A stretch of DNA of 64,000 bases from Anaerolineae bacterium (GCA_016930015.1 JAFGHR010000124.1:32411-96410); one strand, 5' to 3'. Shown: positions 16,180-26,290, counted from the stretch's first letter. The notes: generated by a model not told the origin, from the letters alone. A program made the numbers and translations.

Positions 16180-17832
16180 TTAATATTCACACTCGTAGAT
16201 AACGCGGCCTTCGATTTCGTCCACGTATGTACAGTGATCGGCTACAAACTGGTACACCGGTTCCAGGTTGGCTATATCACGTCGCCCACCGGCATTCCAC
16301 CACTGCTGGCGGCGCACCGGGTCGAGCGGCGGAACACGGTTGCCGTCCACCATACCACCATCGACGATCAGCTCAGGCTGGTTCGTTTCAAGATCGTTGA
16401 CCGTTTCCCAGACATAGTCTTCAGCCGTGTAGTCCGGCACAATGAGCGGGTAGCCATAGTGATACTGGGTCGGGCTGAGGCGTTCCGACTGGAAATTAAT
16501 CGAGCTGGTTGCTCCCCAGACCAGCACCTTGTCTTCCGGGTTGGTATGGTCGGTCACATACACGGACAGGCTCTCATTACGCAGCGGGCCGCGCACATTC
16601 CAGTCTACCAACCACAGGCGCACCAGCGCACCGGCTACCGCGCCACCTGCCAGCGCGTAGATCAAGTACATGTACATCAGCCGAGTAGCGATCCGCGTTC
16701 GGAAACGCGACTGCCGCTGCACCGGAGGCACCACCGAGACCGCCAGCGATATCAACAGCACCATCGCTGGCAAGATGGTCACGTAATAATGGCCGTGACC
16801 GCGTGTGGTTGAGTTCGCCAGGATCAGGTCGGCCACAAACGTGAGCGCCGTCCAGATCATCAACGTCGCGTTGGCCGCCGCCTCGTCATCAGAATAGGGC
16901 CGGGCAGCCACACGGCGCGCGGCGATAACCGCACCGGCCATCAGGAACGGCGTAACCGGCCCGATAACAATCGGGGCCACACTGCCTGACAGCGCTTGAT
17001 AGGTTGACCAGACCGACACATTGTTCTGGACCAACCCCCGGCTCACCCACTTGTGAAACGCTACCGGCGAGATGAAGGTCGCGTTAATCGCATCCAGCAA
17101 CACGCCTTCTTTGAGCAGGTACAGCGAGACTGCACCGAGTGCCGACAAGCCGCCGCAGGCGATAATGCCCAGCCACCGCCAGCGGAGCCGTTGGTACACC
17201 ACAGAATGACGGCTAACTATTATGGCGGGGATGAACATCAGCGCCACGCCGACCGTCGTCTGTTTGATGAGAAACGCCAGCCCTACCGACAACCCCAGCA
17301 TAAACGCCCAAACGCCGCGCTGCTGGCGCAAAAACAGGTAACCGGCAAAGAAGGCCATCACTTGGGGCAGCAGTGCATACACTTCGGTGAAGTTGGTGTC
17401 GGGTACCAACGCTGGATGGCGTGTCAGAAATACGAACGAGAGCGTACCGACCCACGCGATAAACCGCCGCTTATATACCTGGCTCAGCAGCGAGAAGAGC
17501 AACAGGCCGGTCAGAAACACGGTTATGGTTTCGATAAACCATAGCGCCCAACGATTGGTCCCAAACACGGCGAAGGCAAACGCGTTGATATAGTAGACAC
17601 CCGGCGGTTTGTTATCCCAGGCATCACGGTACGGTACGCCGCCATCGCGAATGACTTGACCAACGTAGGCAAAGATTCCGCTGTCCCGGCCCTGGTCGAT
17701 CACAGACGGGGCCAGTTGCAGCGAGGTCAGCACTACAAGGATCAACAAGATCAACCCAACGTCAAGTTGCGTTAGCCAGGTTAGCGCAGTGCGAGTCTGT
17801 TTGATTCGCAGGTTATTCGCCTGGTGAATCAT
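16180..17832 (-). CDS. GT39/PMT-like multi-pass membrane glycosyltransferase
   Basis: The 550-aa protein has a hydrophobic helix at ~20-40, a first extracellular loop with IDQGRDSGIFAYVGQVIRDG and the highly typical YRDAWDNKPPGVYY (~72-86), then about ten membrane segments and a soluble C-terminus (~430-550). This is the pattern of GT-C enzymes that use polyprenyl-phosphate sugars. GGAGCGATGCG precedes the ATG at 17832. A single-gene unit is likely. Acceptor unknown. Confidence 0.8.
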   Translation of the reverse strand: MIHQANNLRIKQTRTALTWLTQLDVGLILLILVVLTSLQLAPSVIDQGRDSGIFAYVGQVIRDGGVPYRDAWDNKPPGVYYINAFAFAVFGTNRWALWFIETITVFLTGLLLFSLLSQVYKRRFIAWVGTLSFVFLTRHPALVPDTNFTEVYALLPQVMAFFAGYLFLRQQRGVWAFMLGLSVGLAFLIKQTTVGVALMFIPAIIVSRHSVVYQRLRWRWLGIIACGGLSALGAVSLYLLKEGVLLDAINATFISPVAFHKWVSRGLVQNNVSVWSTYQALSGSVAPIVIGPVTPFLMAGAVIAARRVAARPYSDDEAAANATLMIWTALTFVADLILANSTTRGHGHYYVTILPAMVLLISLAVSVVPPVQRQSRFRTRIATRLMYMYLIYALAGGAVAGALVRLWLVDWNVRGPLRNESLSVYVTDHTNPEDKVLVWGATSSINFQSERLSPTQYHYGYPLIVPDYTAEDYVWETVNDLETNQPELIVDGGMVDGNRVPPLDPVRRQQWWNAGGRRDIANLEPVYQFVADHCTYVDEIEGRVIYECEY

Positions 17833-17943
17833 AAATTCGCATCGCTCCTTAACTTAACCCTACCGTTGTCCTCATCTTGTATTTTACACTACAAAACGGC
17901 CAAATGTGACATTACGGGAGGACTATATCCAATAGCATACAAC

Positions 17944-17973
17944 ATGCGGCGCGAGTTTGCACCCACGCCGCAC
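17944..17973 (-). terminator. Possible mdh terminator
   Basis: On the minus strand TGCGGCG and CGCCGCA form a stem after the mdh stop, followed by TGTTGTATG. The T-tract is poor. Confidence 0.35.
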
Positions 17974-18005
17974 GAATGAAGCCGCATTGTAACATCACTG
18001 TTCTG

Positions 18006-18995
18006 CTATTTCAAGAGTCGTTTTACCGCGTCGCGCTCGTCTTCGAGTTCCTGAGCAGACACCATCAGCTTCGCGCGGGCATAGTCGCTGACATCCAGGC
18101 CGCGCACGATCCCGTACCCGCCATTGCCATCCTGCCTCAGCGGGAACGAAAAGAGCAGCCCGCCCGGCACATCATAGGGGTTATCATCGGAGAACACCGC
18201 CCCGCTGAACCAGTCCCCGTTAGTGGGTGGAACGGTCAAACTTTGGATATGGTTCACGATGGCATTGGCCGCGCTGGCGGCGCTGCTTTTGCCCCGCGCC
18301 TGGATAACGACTTGACCGCGCTGTTGAACTGTTGTCACAAATTCATCCTCAAACCAGGCCCGGTCCTTGATCACGTCCAGCGCAGGTTGTTGGTTCACAA
18401 GGGCATGTTCAAAATCGGGAAACATCGCCGGGCTGTGGTTGCCCCATATCGCCAGGTTTGATACGGCACTGGCCGGCACACCCGCTTTGACCGCGAGCTG
18501 ACTCCTGGCGCGGTTTTCATCCAACCGGGTCATGGCTATCCAGCGGTCTTTAGGGACATCGGGCGCGCTGTGCATGGCGATGAGAGCGTTGGTGTTGCAG
18601 GGATTCGCCACCACCAACACGCGGATATCGCTGGCGGCATGATCGTTGATCGCCCGCCCCTGTTCGGCAAAGATCGGGGCATTATCTTTGATCACACCGG
18701 CGCGTTCCATGCCTTTGCCGCGCGGCTTGCCGCCCACAAGGACGGCGTAATTTGCACCACGGAACGCGACCGCCGCGTCATCCGTCGCAACAACGGAGTC
18801 CAACAGCGGAAAAGCGCAGTCTTCCAACTCCATCACCACGCCGCGCAGCGCATCGAGCGCCTGAGGGATTTCCAGCACTTGCAAAACAATGGGTTGATCC
18901 GCACCAAACGCTTCACCATTGGCCAGGCGAAACAGCAAGCTATAACCAATCTGACCGGCACCACCTGTCACGGCGACGCGAATCGGGGTTTTCAT
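18006..18995 (-). CDS. mdh: Malate dehydrogenase
   Basis: The 329-aa enzyme interconverts malate and oxaloacetate with NAD(H). It is of the cytosolic/group 2 type: [22 protein letters not shown] is the Rossmann NAD site, [29 protein letters not shown] carries the substrate-binding arginine loop, and [14 protein letters not shown] and [16 protein letters not shown] carry the catalytic Asp-His pair. GGAGAGCAGAAG precedes the ATG. It lies just upstream of PEP carboxykinase and PPDK, fitting a role at the oxaloacetate/pyruvate/PEP node. Confidence 0.95.
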   Translation of the reverse strand: MKTPIRVAVTGGAGQIGYSLLFRLANGEAFGADQPIVLQVLEIPQALDALRGVVMELEDCAFPLLDSVVATDDAAVAFRGANYAVLVGGKPRGKGMERAGVIKDNAPIFAEQGRAINDHAASDIRVLVVANPCNTNALIAMHSAPDVPKDRWIAMTRLDENRARSQLAVKAGVPASAVSNLAIWGNHSPAMFPDFEHALVNQQPALDVIKDRAWFEDEFVTTVQQRGQVVIQARGKSSAASAANAIVNHIQSLTVPPTNGDWFSGAVFSDDNPYDVPGGLLFSFPLRQDGNGGYGIVRGLDVSDYARAKLMVSAQELEDERDAVKRLLK

Positions 18996-19306
18996 CTTCT
19001 GCTCTCCTTACATCTAATCCAAAATTTTCATGTGAGTCAGGCAAAAAATAGTTCGAACAACCACCATCTCAGGACCATCACCCGGCCAACGGGAGTAATT
19101 TACCGGGCAGCGATCAGGCACGTTACCAATCGGGTGAGAACTAAGATTTCTTCAACGTGCGGTATAAATATTATAGCGTTATCGGGTACTCACCTGGCAA
19201 CACATATTCTCATGATAACCCAAAAAGAGCCCGCTTTGTGGTATACTACGCCGTTGATTTGGCAGGTGTTTTTTCCGTTTCACACCACATAAACAGCTAG
19301 GTTTGT
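18996..19306. other. Divergent intergenic region with facing promoters
   Basis: No gene is visible in this 311-nt gap. On the minus strand a TATAAT (19171-19176) with a TTGCCA about 19 nt upstream probably serves mdh. On the plus strand TGGTATACT (19239-19247), an extended -10 without a clear -35, probably serves the metallophosphatase gene. Confidence 0.5.
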
Positions 19307-20296
19307 ATGCCTGATCGTTTTCTGGACTTGACAGATGGTGTCGCCGTTGTCGTTACGGATTTACACGGCGACCGTGATGCATTCGACCGCTGTCTGGCAC
19401 ATTTTGGCTCGCTCAAATGGCGTGGAAAAGCCGATCGTTTGATCGTGCTGGGTGACCTGATCCACGGCTACGGTTCTGCTCGCCAGGACGACAGCCTGGG
19501 CATGGTACTCGATCTGATCAAACTGCGCAAGGAATATGGCCCGGACAGCGTGATCATGCTGCTGGGCAACCACGAAATGCCGCATATCTACGGCATGCTG
19601 CTGGCCAAAGGTGACATCGAATTCACGCCGCGCTTTGAGCATGCCCTGGGCGAGTTTCGCCACCAGGTCATCGCGTTTTTTGAGGAACTGCCCTTCTACA
19701 TCCGGACGGCGGCGGGCGTGTTGTTGTGTCATGCCGGGCCATCCCTGGACAGTATCAAACACGCCGATGTTTTGCGGAACTTTGATCATCGCACGCTCCT
19801 GGATACAGCCGACCTGACCCTCAGTCAGACCGATGACCTGACCCCGCTGTATGCGCATTACCGCGAGCTGTACGGCGTGCCATACGATGAAATGGCGTTT
19901 CGTTACCTGGCGATACAGGGACCACACGATCCACGTTACCACCACCTGCTGCGCGCGTTTATGGTCGGGCAGCAGACTCCTGAAGTGCAAATTCTGTGGG
20001 ATGCCCTGTTCACACAAAATGAGATCGGCCTGACGAATGACACCTACAAAACAGGCTGCCAGGCGTTTCTGGCCGCATTTGCAGCAGAAGCTCCGGCCAA
20101 CCAACACGCAGTCGTGAGCGGGCATATTATCACGCCATCCGGCGGCCACCAACTGGTGAACAACTATCACCTGCGCGTATCCAGCGCCGCACACGCGCGA
20201 CCACGCAAAGCAGGATGTTACCTGTTGTTGGACTGCGCCCAACCGGTCCAGGACGCACGCGACCTGGTTCAGCACCTGCGCAACGTATTTGACTGA
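19307..20296 (+). CDS. Calcineurin-like metallophosphoesterase
   Basis: The 329-aa protein shows the metallophosphatase motifs in order: VTDLHGD (~17-23), VLGDLIHGYG (~48), LLGNHEMPHIYG (~89), LLCHAGPSL (~144) and VSGHIITPSGG (~270). These are the bimetal ligands of Ser/Thr-phosphatase-type enzymes. The substrate is unknown. Candidates are phosphoproteins, Ap4A-like nucleotides or phospholipids. It has its own extended -10 promoter and is followed 27 nt later by a histidine phosphatase, so the two phosphatases may be co-transcribed. Confidence 0.88.
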   Translation: MPDRFLDLTDGVAVVVTDLHGDRDAFDRCLAHFGSLKWRGKADRLIVLGDLIHGYGSARQDDSLGMVLDLIKLRKEYGPDSVIMLLGNHEMPHIYGMLLAKGDIEFTPRFEHALGEFRHQVIAFFEELPFYIRTAAGVLLCHAGPSLDSIKHADVLRNFDHRTLLDTADLTLSQTDDLTPLYAHYRELYGVPYDEMAFRYLAIQGPHDPRYHHLLRAFMVGQQTPEVQILWDALFTQNEIGLTNDTYKTGCQAFLAAFAAEAPANQHAVVSGHIITPSGGHQLVNNYHLRVSSAAHARPRKAGCYLLLDCAQPVQDARDLVQHLRNVFD

Positions 20297-20323
20297 GACG
20301 CATCACAGGAGAACAACCGCGAT

Positions 20324-20956
20324 ATGCTCACCCGTTTGATCTATATCCGGCATGGCGAAACAGCCTGGAACTCCACCGGGCGCTGGCAAGGCCACGCACC
20401 GATCCCCCTCAACGACAGCGGCATCCACCAGGCCAACCTGCTGGCGCGGTATCTGGCCGAGAACACGATTCAGATCACCACGTTGTACAGCAGCCCGACC
20501 AAACGCGCCCTGCAAACTGCCGAAATCGTGGCCCAGGCGATAGACGTGCCTGTGCACCTGGACCCGGACCTGCGTGAAGTTGATCTCGGCGAATGGCAGG
20601 GATTAACCCGCCAGGAAGTGCTGGCCTGGGACTCGGAACGTTTTTTAGCGTTTGAAGCCGACTGGTACAACGTCCCCACGCCCAACGGTGAGAATCGTAA
20701 CCAGCTCAAAGCACGCGCGCGTAACAGCTTTGACACCATCGCGGCACGCCATCCGGGTGAATGTACCGGCGTGGTGAGTCATGGTGGCACATTGGGTATG
20801 CTGCTCGAAAGCCTGTTTGGCAACATCGAGCGTCCCACCCTCACCAACACCTCGATGACCCTGATCGAACGCGAGCATTCCGGTGCACCGTGGCGGCTGG
20901 TCAAAGTCGCCTGGGCGCCCCACCTGAACGAGTCGCCGTTGGGCGAAACGTGGTAA
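20324..20956 (+). CDS. Histidine phosphatase (phosphoglycerate-mutase-like)
   Basis: The 210-aa protein has the family catalytic motif LIYIRHGETAWNSTGRWQG (~5-23) with the phospho-acceptor His, and the second catalytic His in GVVSHGGTLGMLLE (~149). YSSPTKRALQTAEI and LDPDLREVDLGEWQG are the other typical blocks. The cofactor-dependent mutase lacks few distinguishing marks here, so a broad phosphatase (GpmB/CobC-like) is more likely than a glycolytic mutase. AGGAGAACAACCGCG precedes the ATG. It follows the metallophosphatase. Confidence 0.9.
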   Translation: MLTRLIYIRHGETAWNSTGRWQGHAPIPLNDSGIHQANLLARYLAENTIQITTLYSSPTKRALQTAEIVAQAIDVPVHLDPDLREVDLGEWQGLTRQEVLAWDSERFLAFEADWYNVPTPNGENRNQLKARARNSFDTIAARHPGECTGVVSHGGTLGMLLESLFGNIERPTLTNTSMTLIEREHSGAPWRLVKVAWAPHLNESPLGETW

Positions 20957-21138
20957 ACGTCCACGGAAAACGTGGTAAACGCCTGCAAAACACCGTGAAG
21001 CGCCCACGGTAAAAAGCCGTGCCAGTCCTGTATTTGCCGGCTGAGGGTTAAACAAAATTCACCTATTCTCAATCAAGATAATTCGACTTTGCCTGGGCAT
21101 TTCGGTAAACTTGCCAGCAGGTTGCTCTGTAGAATCTG

Positions 21139-21144
21139 TATAAT
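21139..21144 (+). promoter_or_regulatory. -10 box of pckA promoter
   Basis: A perfect TATAAT lies ~80 nt before the pckA ATG. The nearest -35-like TTGCCA (21111) is 22 nt away, so the -35 is uncertain. Confidence 0.4.
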
Positions 21145-21224
21145 CTGGTGTGTATACCTAAGGCAACCTTGAGAAATCCGCCTTTGTCTGGAGCAATTTG
21201 GCACAGTGGAAAGGTTATTCTCCT

Positions 21225-22829
21225 ATGAGCAACGATTATCGCAGCGATTATGGCCTGGAAAATCACGGGTTTTCGAACTTGGAACGTGAATACTGGAATC
21301 TGACCACTCCGGCCCTCTATGAGCAATCGATCCGGCACCGTGAAGGTGTTGTCGCGCATCTTGGCCCGCTGGTCGTGCGCACTGGCGATCACACCGGGCG
21401 CTCGCCGAATGACAAGTTTTTTGTCCGCGAGTCGTCTACTGAAGATGAAATCTGGTGGGGCGAAGTCAACCGGAGCTGCACGGAAGAAACGTTCGATAAC
21501 ATGCACCGCCGGATCATGGCTTTTTTCCAAAACCGGGGCGTGTTCGTACAGGACTGTTACGCCGGGGCCGACCCGGAATACCGGCTGCCGATCCGTATCA
21601 TCACGGAAACGGCATGGCACAGCCTGTTTGCACGTAATATGTTTGTGCGCATCACTGATCCCGATCAACTGCGCCACCACGTGCCCGAATTTGTCGTGAT
21701 CAATGCCCCCAGCCTGACCGCGATCCCGGAGCGTGACTGCACGTCAACCGGTGCGTTTATCCTGGTGAGCCTGGCGCGTAAAATGGTTTTGATCGGCGGC
21801 ACGCGTTACGCGGGTGAGATCAAAAAGTCAATTTTCACCATCATGAACTACCTGCTGCCTAAGCGCGGGGTGATGGCCATGCACTGCTCGGCCAACTACG
21901 GCCAGGATCGTGACGACGCAGCCTTATTTTTCGGCCTCAGCGGCACGGGCAAAACGACCCTGTCAAACGACTCGACGCGCACGCTGATCGGTGATGACGA
22001 ACACGGGTGGAGCGATAACGGCGTTTTTAACTTCGAAGGCGGCTGTTACGCCAAGGTTATCCGCCTGTCGCGTGAAGGCGAGCCGGAAATTTTCGAGACA
22101 ACGCGCCGCTTTGGCACCATCCTCGAAAATGTCGGGGTGGATGCGCAGCGCCGCCGGATCGATCTCGATGACGCCAGCCTGACCGAAAACACGCGCGCCG
22201 CTTACCCGATCACCCACATCCCGAACGCCGACTACGGCGGAATCGGCGGTCACCCGAAGCATATTGTGTTCCTGACCGCCGACGCGTTTGGCGTGATGCC
22301 GCCCATCGCCAAGCTGACACCCGAACAGGCCCAGTATCACTTTATGGCCGGGTACACGGCCAAAGTCGCCGGGACCGAACAGGGTGTCACCGAGCCAAAA
22401 GCCACATTTAGCACGTGCTTCGGTGCGCCGTTCATGCCGCTGCACCCGACGGTGTACGCTACGCTGCTGGCTCAAAAAGTCATCGATCACAACGTCCAGA
22501 TGTGGATGGTCAACACCGGCTGGACCGGCGGGCAGTATGGCGAAGGAAACCGCATGAAACTGTCCTACACGCGGGCGATGGTTCGCGCCGCGCTTCAGGG
22601 TGATCTTGACGACGTCGAAACGACCACCGACCCGATCTTTGGCTTTGCGATCCCAACGCATGTTCCGGATGTGCCATCCGAGGTCCTGATCCCGCGCAAT
22701 ACGTGGAAAAACCCGGACGCTTACGACGTCAAAGCGCGTGACCTCGTGGGCCGTTTCCACGACTATATGAAGCAGTTCGAAGACAAAATGAGCGCTGCAA
22801 CTAAGGCGGCGGCACCCAAAGCCCCGTAA
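21225..22829 (+). CDS. pckA: Phosphoenolpyruvate carboxykinase (ATP)
   Basis: PckA (534 aa) converts oxaloacetate and ATP to PEP, CO2 and ADP, the committed step of gluconeogenesis, and can run in reverse. The ATG at 21225 follows GGAAAGG and replaces the ORF-track start at 21198. Diagnostic motifs are GRSPNDKFFV (~57), GGTRYAGEIKKSIFTIMNYLLP (~196), the kinase-1a loop FFGLSGTGKTTLS (~238), the metal site DDEHGWSDNGVFNFEGGCYAK (~262) and NTGWTGGQYGEGNRMKL (~429). Length is that of the ATP-dependent class. It converges on ppdK. Confidence 0.97.
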   Translation: MSNDYRSDYGLENHGFSNLEREYWNLTTPALYEQSIRHREGVVAHLGPLVVRTGDHTGRSPNDKFFVRESSTEDEIWWGEVNRSCTEETFDNMHRRIMAFFQNRGVFVQDCYAGADPEYRLPIRIITETAWHSLFARNMFVRITDPDQLRHHVPEFVVINAPSLTAIPERDCTSTGAFILVSLARKMVLIGGTRYAGEIKKSIFTIMNYLLPKRGVMAMHCSANYGQDRDDAALFFGLSGTGKTTLSNDSTRTLIGDDEHGWSDNGVFNFEGGCYAKVIRLSREGEPEIFETTRRFGTILENVGVDAQRRRIDLDDASLTENTRAAYPITHIPNADYGGIGGHPKHIVFLTADAFGVMPPIAKLTPEQAQYHFMAGYTAKVAGTEQGVTEPKATFSTCFGAPFMPLHPTVYATLLAQKVIDHNVQMWMVNTGWTGGQYGEGNRMKLSYTRAMVRAALQGDLDDVETTTDPIFGFAIPTHVPDVPSEVLIPRNTWKNPDAYDVKARDLVGRFHDYMKQFEDKMSAATKAAAPKAP

Positions 22830-22858
22830 CACTCCGGCTGTTTTTTTAACCTGCTAAC

Positions 22859-22897
22859 ACGCCCCTGCCCGTTTTCGGGACCAGGGGCGTATTTTTT
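22859..22897 (+). terminator. Intrinsic terminator after pckA
   Basis: ACGCCCCTG pairs with CAGGGGCGT, followed by ATTTTTT. Confidence 0.85.
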
Positions 22898-22937
22898 CAG
22901 GTGCCGGGAATGGGCGCAGCCCCCACCCGCGCCGAAT

Positions 22938-22971
22938 CAAAAAGGGGATGCTCCGGAATGGAGCACCCCCC
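22938..22971 (-). terminator. Intrinsic terminator after ppdK
   Basis: On the minus strand GGGGTGCTCC and GGAGCATCCCC form a stem followed by TTTTTG. Confidence 0.85.
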
Positions 22972-23002
22972 AGTTTGTTAACTCGAATGGGTTTCAGACA
23001 GC

Positions 23003-25693
23003 TTAGTTCTTGGGAGCCATCGCACCCAGGTCACCCAGGCGATCCCAGCCTTGCTCACGCAGCATGGCGTGCGCGGCGGCCAGGCGCGCCACCGGGACGC
23101 GGAACGGCGAGCAGCTCACGTAATCCAGGCCGATGATGTGGCAGAAGTCGATGCTGTTCGGATCACCGCCGTGCTCACCACAGATACCCACTTCCAGGCC
23201 CGGACGGGTCGCGCGGCCATTATCGACACACATCTTCATCAGTTGGCCGACACCGTCGCGGTCGATGGTCTGGAAGGGGTTCACGGGCAGCACGCCCTGC
23301 TCGACGTATTGAAGCAGGAAGTGACGCTCGGCGTCATCACGGCTGATGCCGAAGGTCATCTGCGTCAGGTCGTTGGTGCCGAAGCTGAAGAACTCCGCCA
23401 GTTCAGCGATTTCGCCTGCCGTTAATGCGGCACGCGGAATCTCGATCATGGTACCGAACTTATAGTCCACTTCGATACCCTTTTTGGACATAACGTTCTT
23501 GGCTTCTTCCATCAGCAGGGCCTGGAGAACCTTCAGCTCGTTGATGTGCGCGGTCAGCGGGATCATGACCTCAGGATGCACGTCGATGCCATCCCTGGCA
23601 GCATCACACGCAGCCTCGAAGATGGCGCGTACCTGCATCTGGTTCACGTCGGGCATCATCACGCCCAGGCGCACGCCGCGCAGACCCAGCATGGGGTTGT
23701 ACTCGGCCAGTTCTTCGGACTTGCGCAGCAGGAACTGCTTCTCGCTCACGTCTTCGCCGCGCTCTTTACCCAGCGTCACGTCAACCAGCAGTTCGTCATG
23801 GCTCGGCAGGAACTCGTGCAGCGGCGGGTCGATCAGGCGGATGATCACGGGCAGGCCGTCCATCGCCTTAAAGATGCCGTAGAAGTCATTACGCTGTTCG
23901 GGCTCCATCTGGCCCAGAGCGGCTTTTTTGTCTTCGTCGCTTTCGGCCAGGATGTAGTTCTGGAACAACTGGGTGCGCTCACCCAGGAACATATGCTCGG
24001 TACGGCACAGGCCGATACCCTGCGCGCCATAGGCGCGGGAGCGGGTCGCCTGTTCGGGATCGTCGGCGTTGGCCCACACCATCAGGCGGCGGATGTCGTC
24101 GGCCCAACCCAGCAGCACCAGCAGTTCTTTCTGCTCTTCGATGTTGGGCACCACCACCGGCATTTCACCCAAAAAGACTTCACCGCTCGCGCCGTTGAGC
24201 GAAATCACGTCGCCTTCCTTCACGGTCACGCCGCCGCAGGTGAACAGGCGCTTGTTCACGTCGATGTTGATGTCGCCGCAGCCAGCGACACACGGCTTAC
24301 CCAACTGGCGAGCAACTACAGCCGCGTGGCTTGTCGCGCCGCCTTCTTGCGTCAGAATACCCTTGGCCGCCAGCATACCGTGCACATCGTCAGGCTCGGT
24401 CAGCGGGCGAACCAGGATCACGGATTCGCCTTCTTTGGTTTTTTCTTCGGCGATGTCGGCATCGAAGTAAGCTTTACCAACTGCCGCACCGGGTGACGCG
24501 TTCAAACCCTTGGCCAGGGCTTTTGTATTAGCCAGCACCTCGTAGTCAAAGCGCGGGTGCAGCATCTGGTTGATCATGTCGTCGTTGATGCGGGCGACAG
24601 CTTCTTCTTTGGAAATCAGACCCTCGGCCACCATGTCCACCGCGATCTGGATCGCGCTGGCAGCAGTACGCTTGCCGCTGCGGGTCTGGAGCATCCACAG
24701 TTTACCGGCTTCGATCGTGTACTCGATGTCCTGCATTTCGCGGTAATGGTGCTCAAGCTTCTCGGCCACGTCGAGCAGTTCTTTAAACGCGCCAGGAATT
24801 TCTTTTTCCAGCTCAAACACGTCGTTGGGTGTGCGCGCGCCGGATACGACGTCTTCACCCTGGGCGTTGAGCAGGTATTCGCCGTAGAATTTCTTCTCGC
24901 CGGTGGAGGGGTTACGGGTGAAGGCCACGCCGGTACCGCTCTTGCCGTCGGCGAAGTTGCCGTACACCATGGTCACGACGTTGACAGCCGTACCCCAGTC
25001 GTGCGGATAGCCGAAGTTGTTACGGTAGTCGACCGCGCGCTTGGCGTTCCAGCTCTTGAAGACCGCTTCGGTCCCCAACTGGAGTTGTTCAAGGGAGTCT
25101 TCCGGGAACGGCTGGCCGGTTTCCTTCTTAATCAATTCTTTGAACAGCTTGCTGCACTTCTGCCAGCCTTCGGCGCTCACACCGGCGTCGATGGTCACGC
25201 CTTCTTCGTTGCGAATTCCGGAAATAATTACTTCGAACAGATCGCCGGGTACGTCCATCACGACCTTACCGAACATCTGGATCAGACGGCGGTAGGAATC
25301 CCAGGCAAACCGCATATCGCCAAACTTCTTGCCCATCGTCTCGACGCCGGCAGGGGTCAGACCCAGGTTGAGGATAGTATCCATCATACCGGGCATCGAC
25401 ACGCGCGCGCCCGACCGGACCGAAACCAACAGCGGGTTGGTGTCGTCACCGAAGACCTTGCCGGTCTTTTTGTTCAGAGCGTCAATGTGCGCCAGCACTT
25501 CGTCCCACGCACCATCGGGGAACTGGCCACCGGCTTTGTAATAGGCGTTACATGTTTCGGTAGTAATGATAAAACCGGGCGGGACCGGGATGCCGATCCG
25601 GGTCATTTCAGCCAGGTTCGCACCCTTACCACCCAGCAAGTTGCGCATATCGGCGCCGCCCTCTTCAAAGTCGTATACCCACTTCGTTGCCAT
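23003..25693 (-). CDS. ppdK: Pyruvate, phosphate dikinase
   Basis: PPDK (896 aa, full length) reversibly makes PEP from pyruvate, ATP and phosphate. The N-terminal ATP-grasp part begins WVYDFEEGGADMRNLLGGKGANLAEM, the phospho-histidine domain carries LTQEGGATSHAAVVARQLGKPCV (~450), and the C-terminal TIM barrel has the PEP/pyruvate residues in LCRTEHMFLGERTQL, LRGVRLG and GICGEHGGDPNSI (the catalytic cysteine region). AGGAGAGATTTGA precedes the ATG. With pckA and mdh it forms a pyruvate-PEP-oxaloacetate cluster. Whether it works in gluconeogenesis or PPi-linked glycolysis is not decided by sequence. Confidence 0.97.
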   Translation of the reverse strand: MATKWVYDFEEGGADMRNLLGGKGANLAEMTRIGIPVPPGFIITTETCNAYYKAGGQFPDGAWDEVLAHIDALNKKTGKVFGDDTNPLLVSVRSGARVSMPGMMDTILNLGLTPAGVETMGKKFGDMRFAWDSYRRLIQMFGKVVMDVPGDLFEVIISGIRNEEGVTIDAGVSAEGWQKCSKLFKELIKKETGQPFPEDSLEQLQLGTEAVFKSWNAKRAVDYRNNFGYPHDWGTAVNVVTMVYGNFADGKSGTGVAFTRNPSTGEKKFYGEYLLNAQGEDVVSGARTPNDVFELEKEIPGAFKELLDVAEKLEHHYREMQDIEYTIEAGKLWMLQTRSGKRTAASAIQIAVDMVAEGLISKEEAVARINDDMINQMLHPRFDYEVLANTKALAKGLNASPGAAVGKAYFDADIAEEKTKEGESVILVRPLTEPDDVHGMLAAKGILTQEGGATSHAAVVARQLGKPCVAGCGDINIDVNKRLFTCGGVTVKEGDVISLNGASGEVFLGEMPVVVPNIEEQKELLVLLGWADDIRRLMVWANADDPEQATRSRAYGAQGIGLCRTEHMFLGERTQLFQNYILAESDEDKKAALGQMEPEQRNDFYGIFKAMDGLPVIIRLIDPPLHEFLPSHDELLVDVTLGKERGEDVSEKQFLLRKSEELAEYNPMLGLRGVRLGVMMPDVNQMQVRAIFEAACDAARDGIDVHPEVMIPLTAHINELKVLQALLMEEAKNVMSKKGIEVDYKFGTMIEIPRAALTAGEIAELAEFFSFGTNDLTQMTFGISRDDAERHFLLQYVEQGVLPVNPFQTIDRDGVGQLMKMCVDNGRATRPGLEVGICGEHGGDPNSIDFCHIIGLDYVSCSPFRVPVARLAAAHAMLREQGWDRLGDLGAMAPKN

Positions 25694-25712
25694 TCAAATC
25701 TCTCCTAACTCA

Positions 25713-25731
25713 TCGTAGAACAGAACTACGA
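25713..25731 (-). promoter_or_regulatory. Hairpin next to the ppdK start
   Basis: TCGTAG and CTACGA flank a 7-nt loop about 20 nt before the ppdK ATG, adjacent to the ribosome-binding site. It could modulate translation. Confidence 0.35.
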
Positions 25732-25816
25732 ATACAGATCGGGTTGTGGTTGTGTGACTACCCCGCTCTCCTGCCGCCAAACAGTGTATGGCACATTCAC
25801 TTTTTAGCTGCATACT

Positions 25817-25832
25817 GGTTGTAATCACAACC
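25817..25832. promoter_or_regulatory. Palindromic operator-like site upstream of ppdK
   Basis: GGTTGT-AATC-ACAACC has perfect 6-bp arms and lies ~125 nt before the ppdK ATG. Its length and position suit a dimeric regulator, but no regulator gene is adjacent. Confidence 0.4.
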
Positions 25833-26081
25833 GGAAGCATTTTGCCGCTGATTATGGGTAGCTCACAGTGAATAAAGACACCAGACAGGGTGACGGGTAT
25901 CACGCCCGCATAACGATACCCTGTCCAAAGCCACGCGTCAACCAATTTTTGTGTGATTTTTACCACAACACAAACCGGTTCTTCCGGGTTTCATTCCCGA
26001 CTCGTAATTTGACATACGCCCGTGATCGCGCCATAACTGATTCAGGGTGATCATGCCAGCACCAACCGGCGGTTTTTGTTG

Positions 26082-26290
26082 CCAGGGTCGTCGCGTGAAC
26101 GTATAGCTAACGCCCCTCCCCTCCGGGCTTCAGCCCGGTTTCCCCTCCCCAGCCGAGCTATGGAGAGGAAAAAACAAGGTTCGCGTGTGTTCAAGGAACG
26201 CGTGTGTTTAAGTTCCCCGTCCAGCTTGGCTGGAAGGGGGATTTAGGGGGAAGGCGTCCAGTCATGACCCAGTTTGAACCAATCGCCCTG
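26082..26290 (-). mobile_element. MITE-like palindromic repeat, copy 2 (inverted)
   Basis: Same element as copy 1 in the opposite orientation: ACGCCCCTCCCCTCCGGGCT, then CCCCAGCCGAGCTATGG, then GTCCAGCTTGGCTGG and a final GGGGGAAGGCGT. The ends CCAGGGTCGTCGCG and AATCGCCCTG match the terminal inverted repeat consensus with more changes than copies 1 and 3. It lies in the long gap between ppdK and the TolB-like gene. The rest of the 725-nt gap (25694-26417) contains no gene that I can support. Confidence 0.75.
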
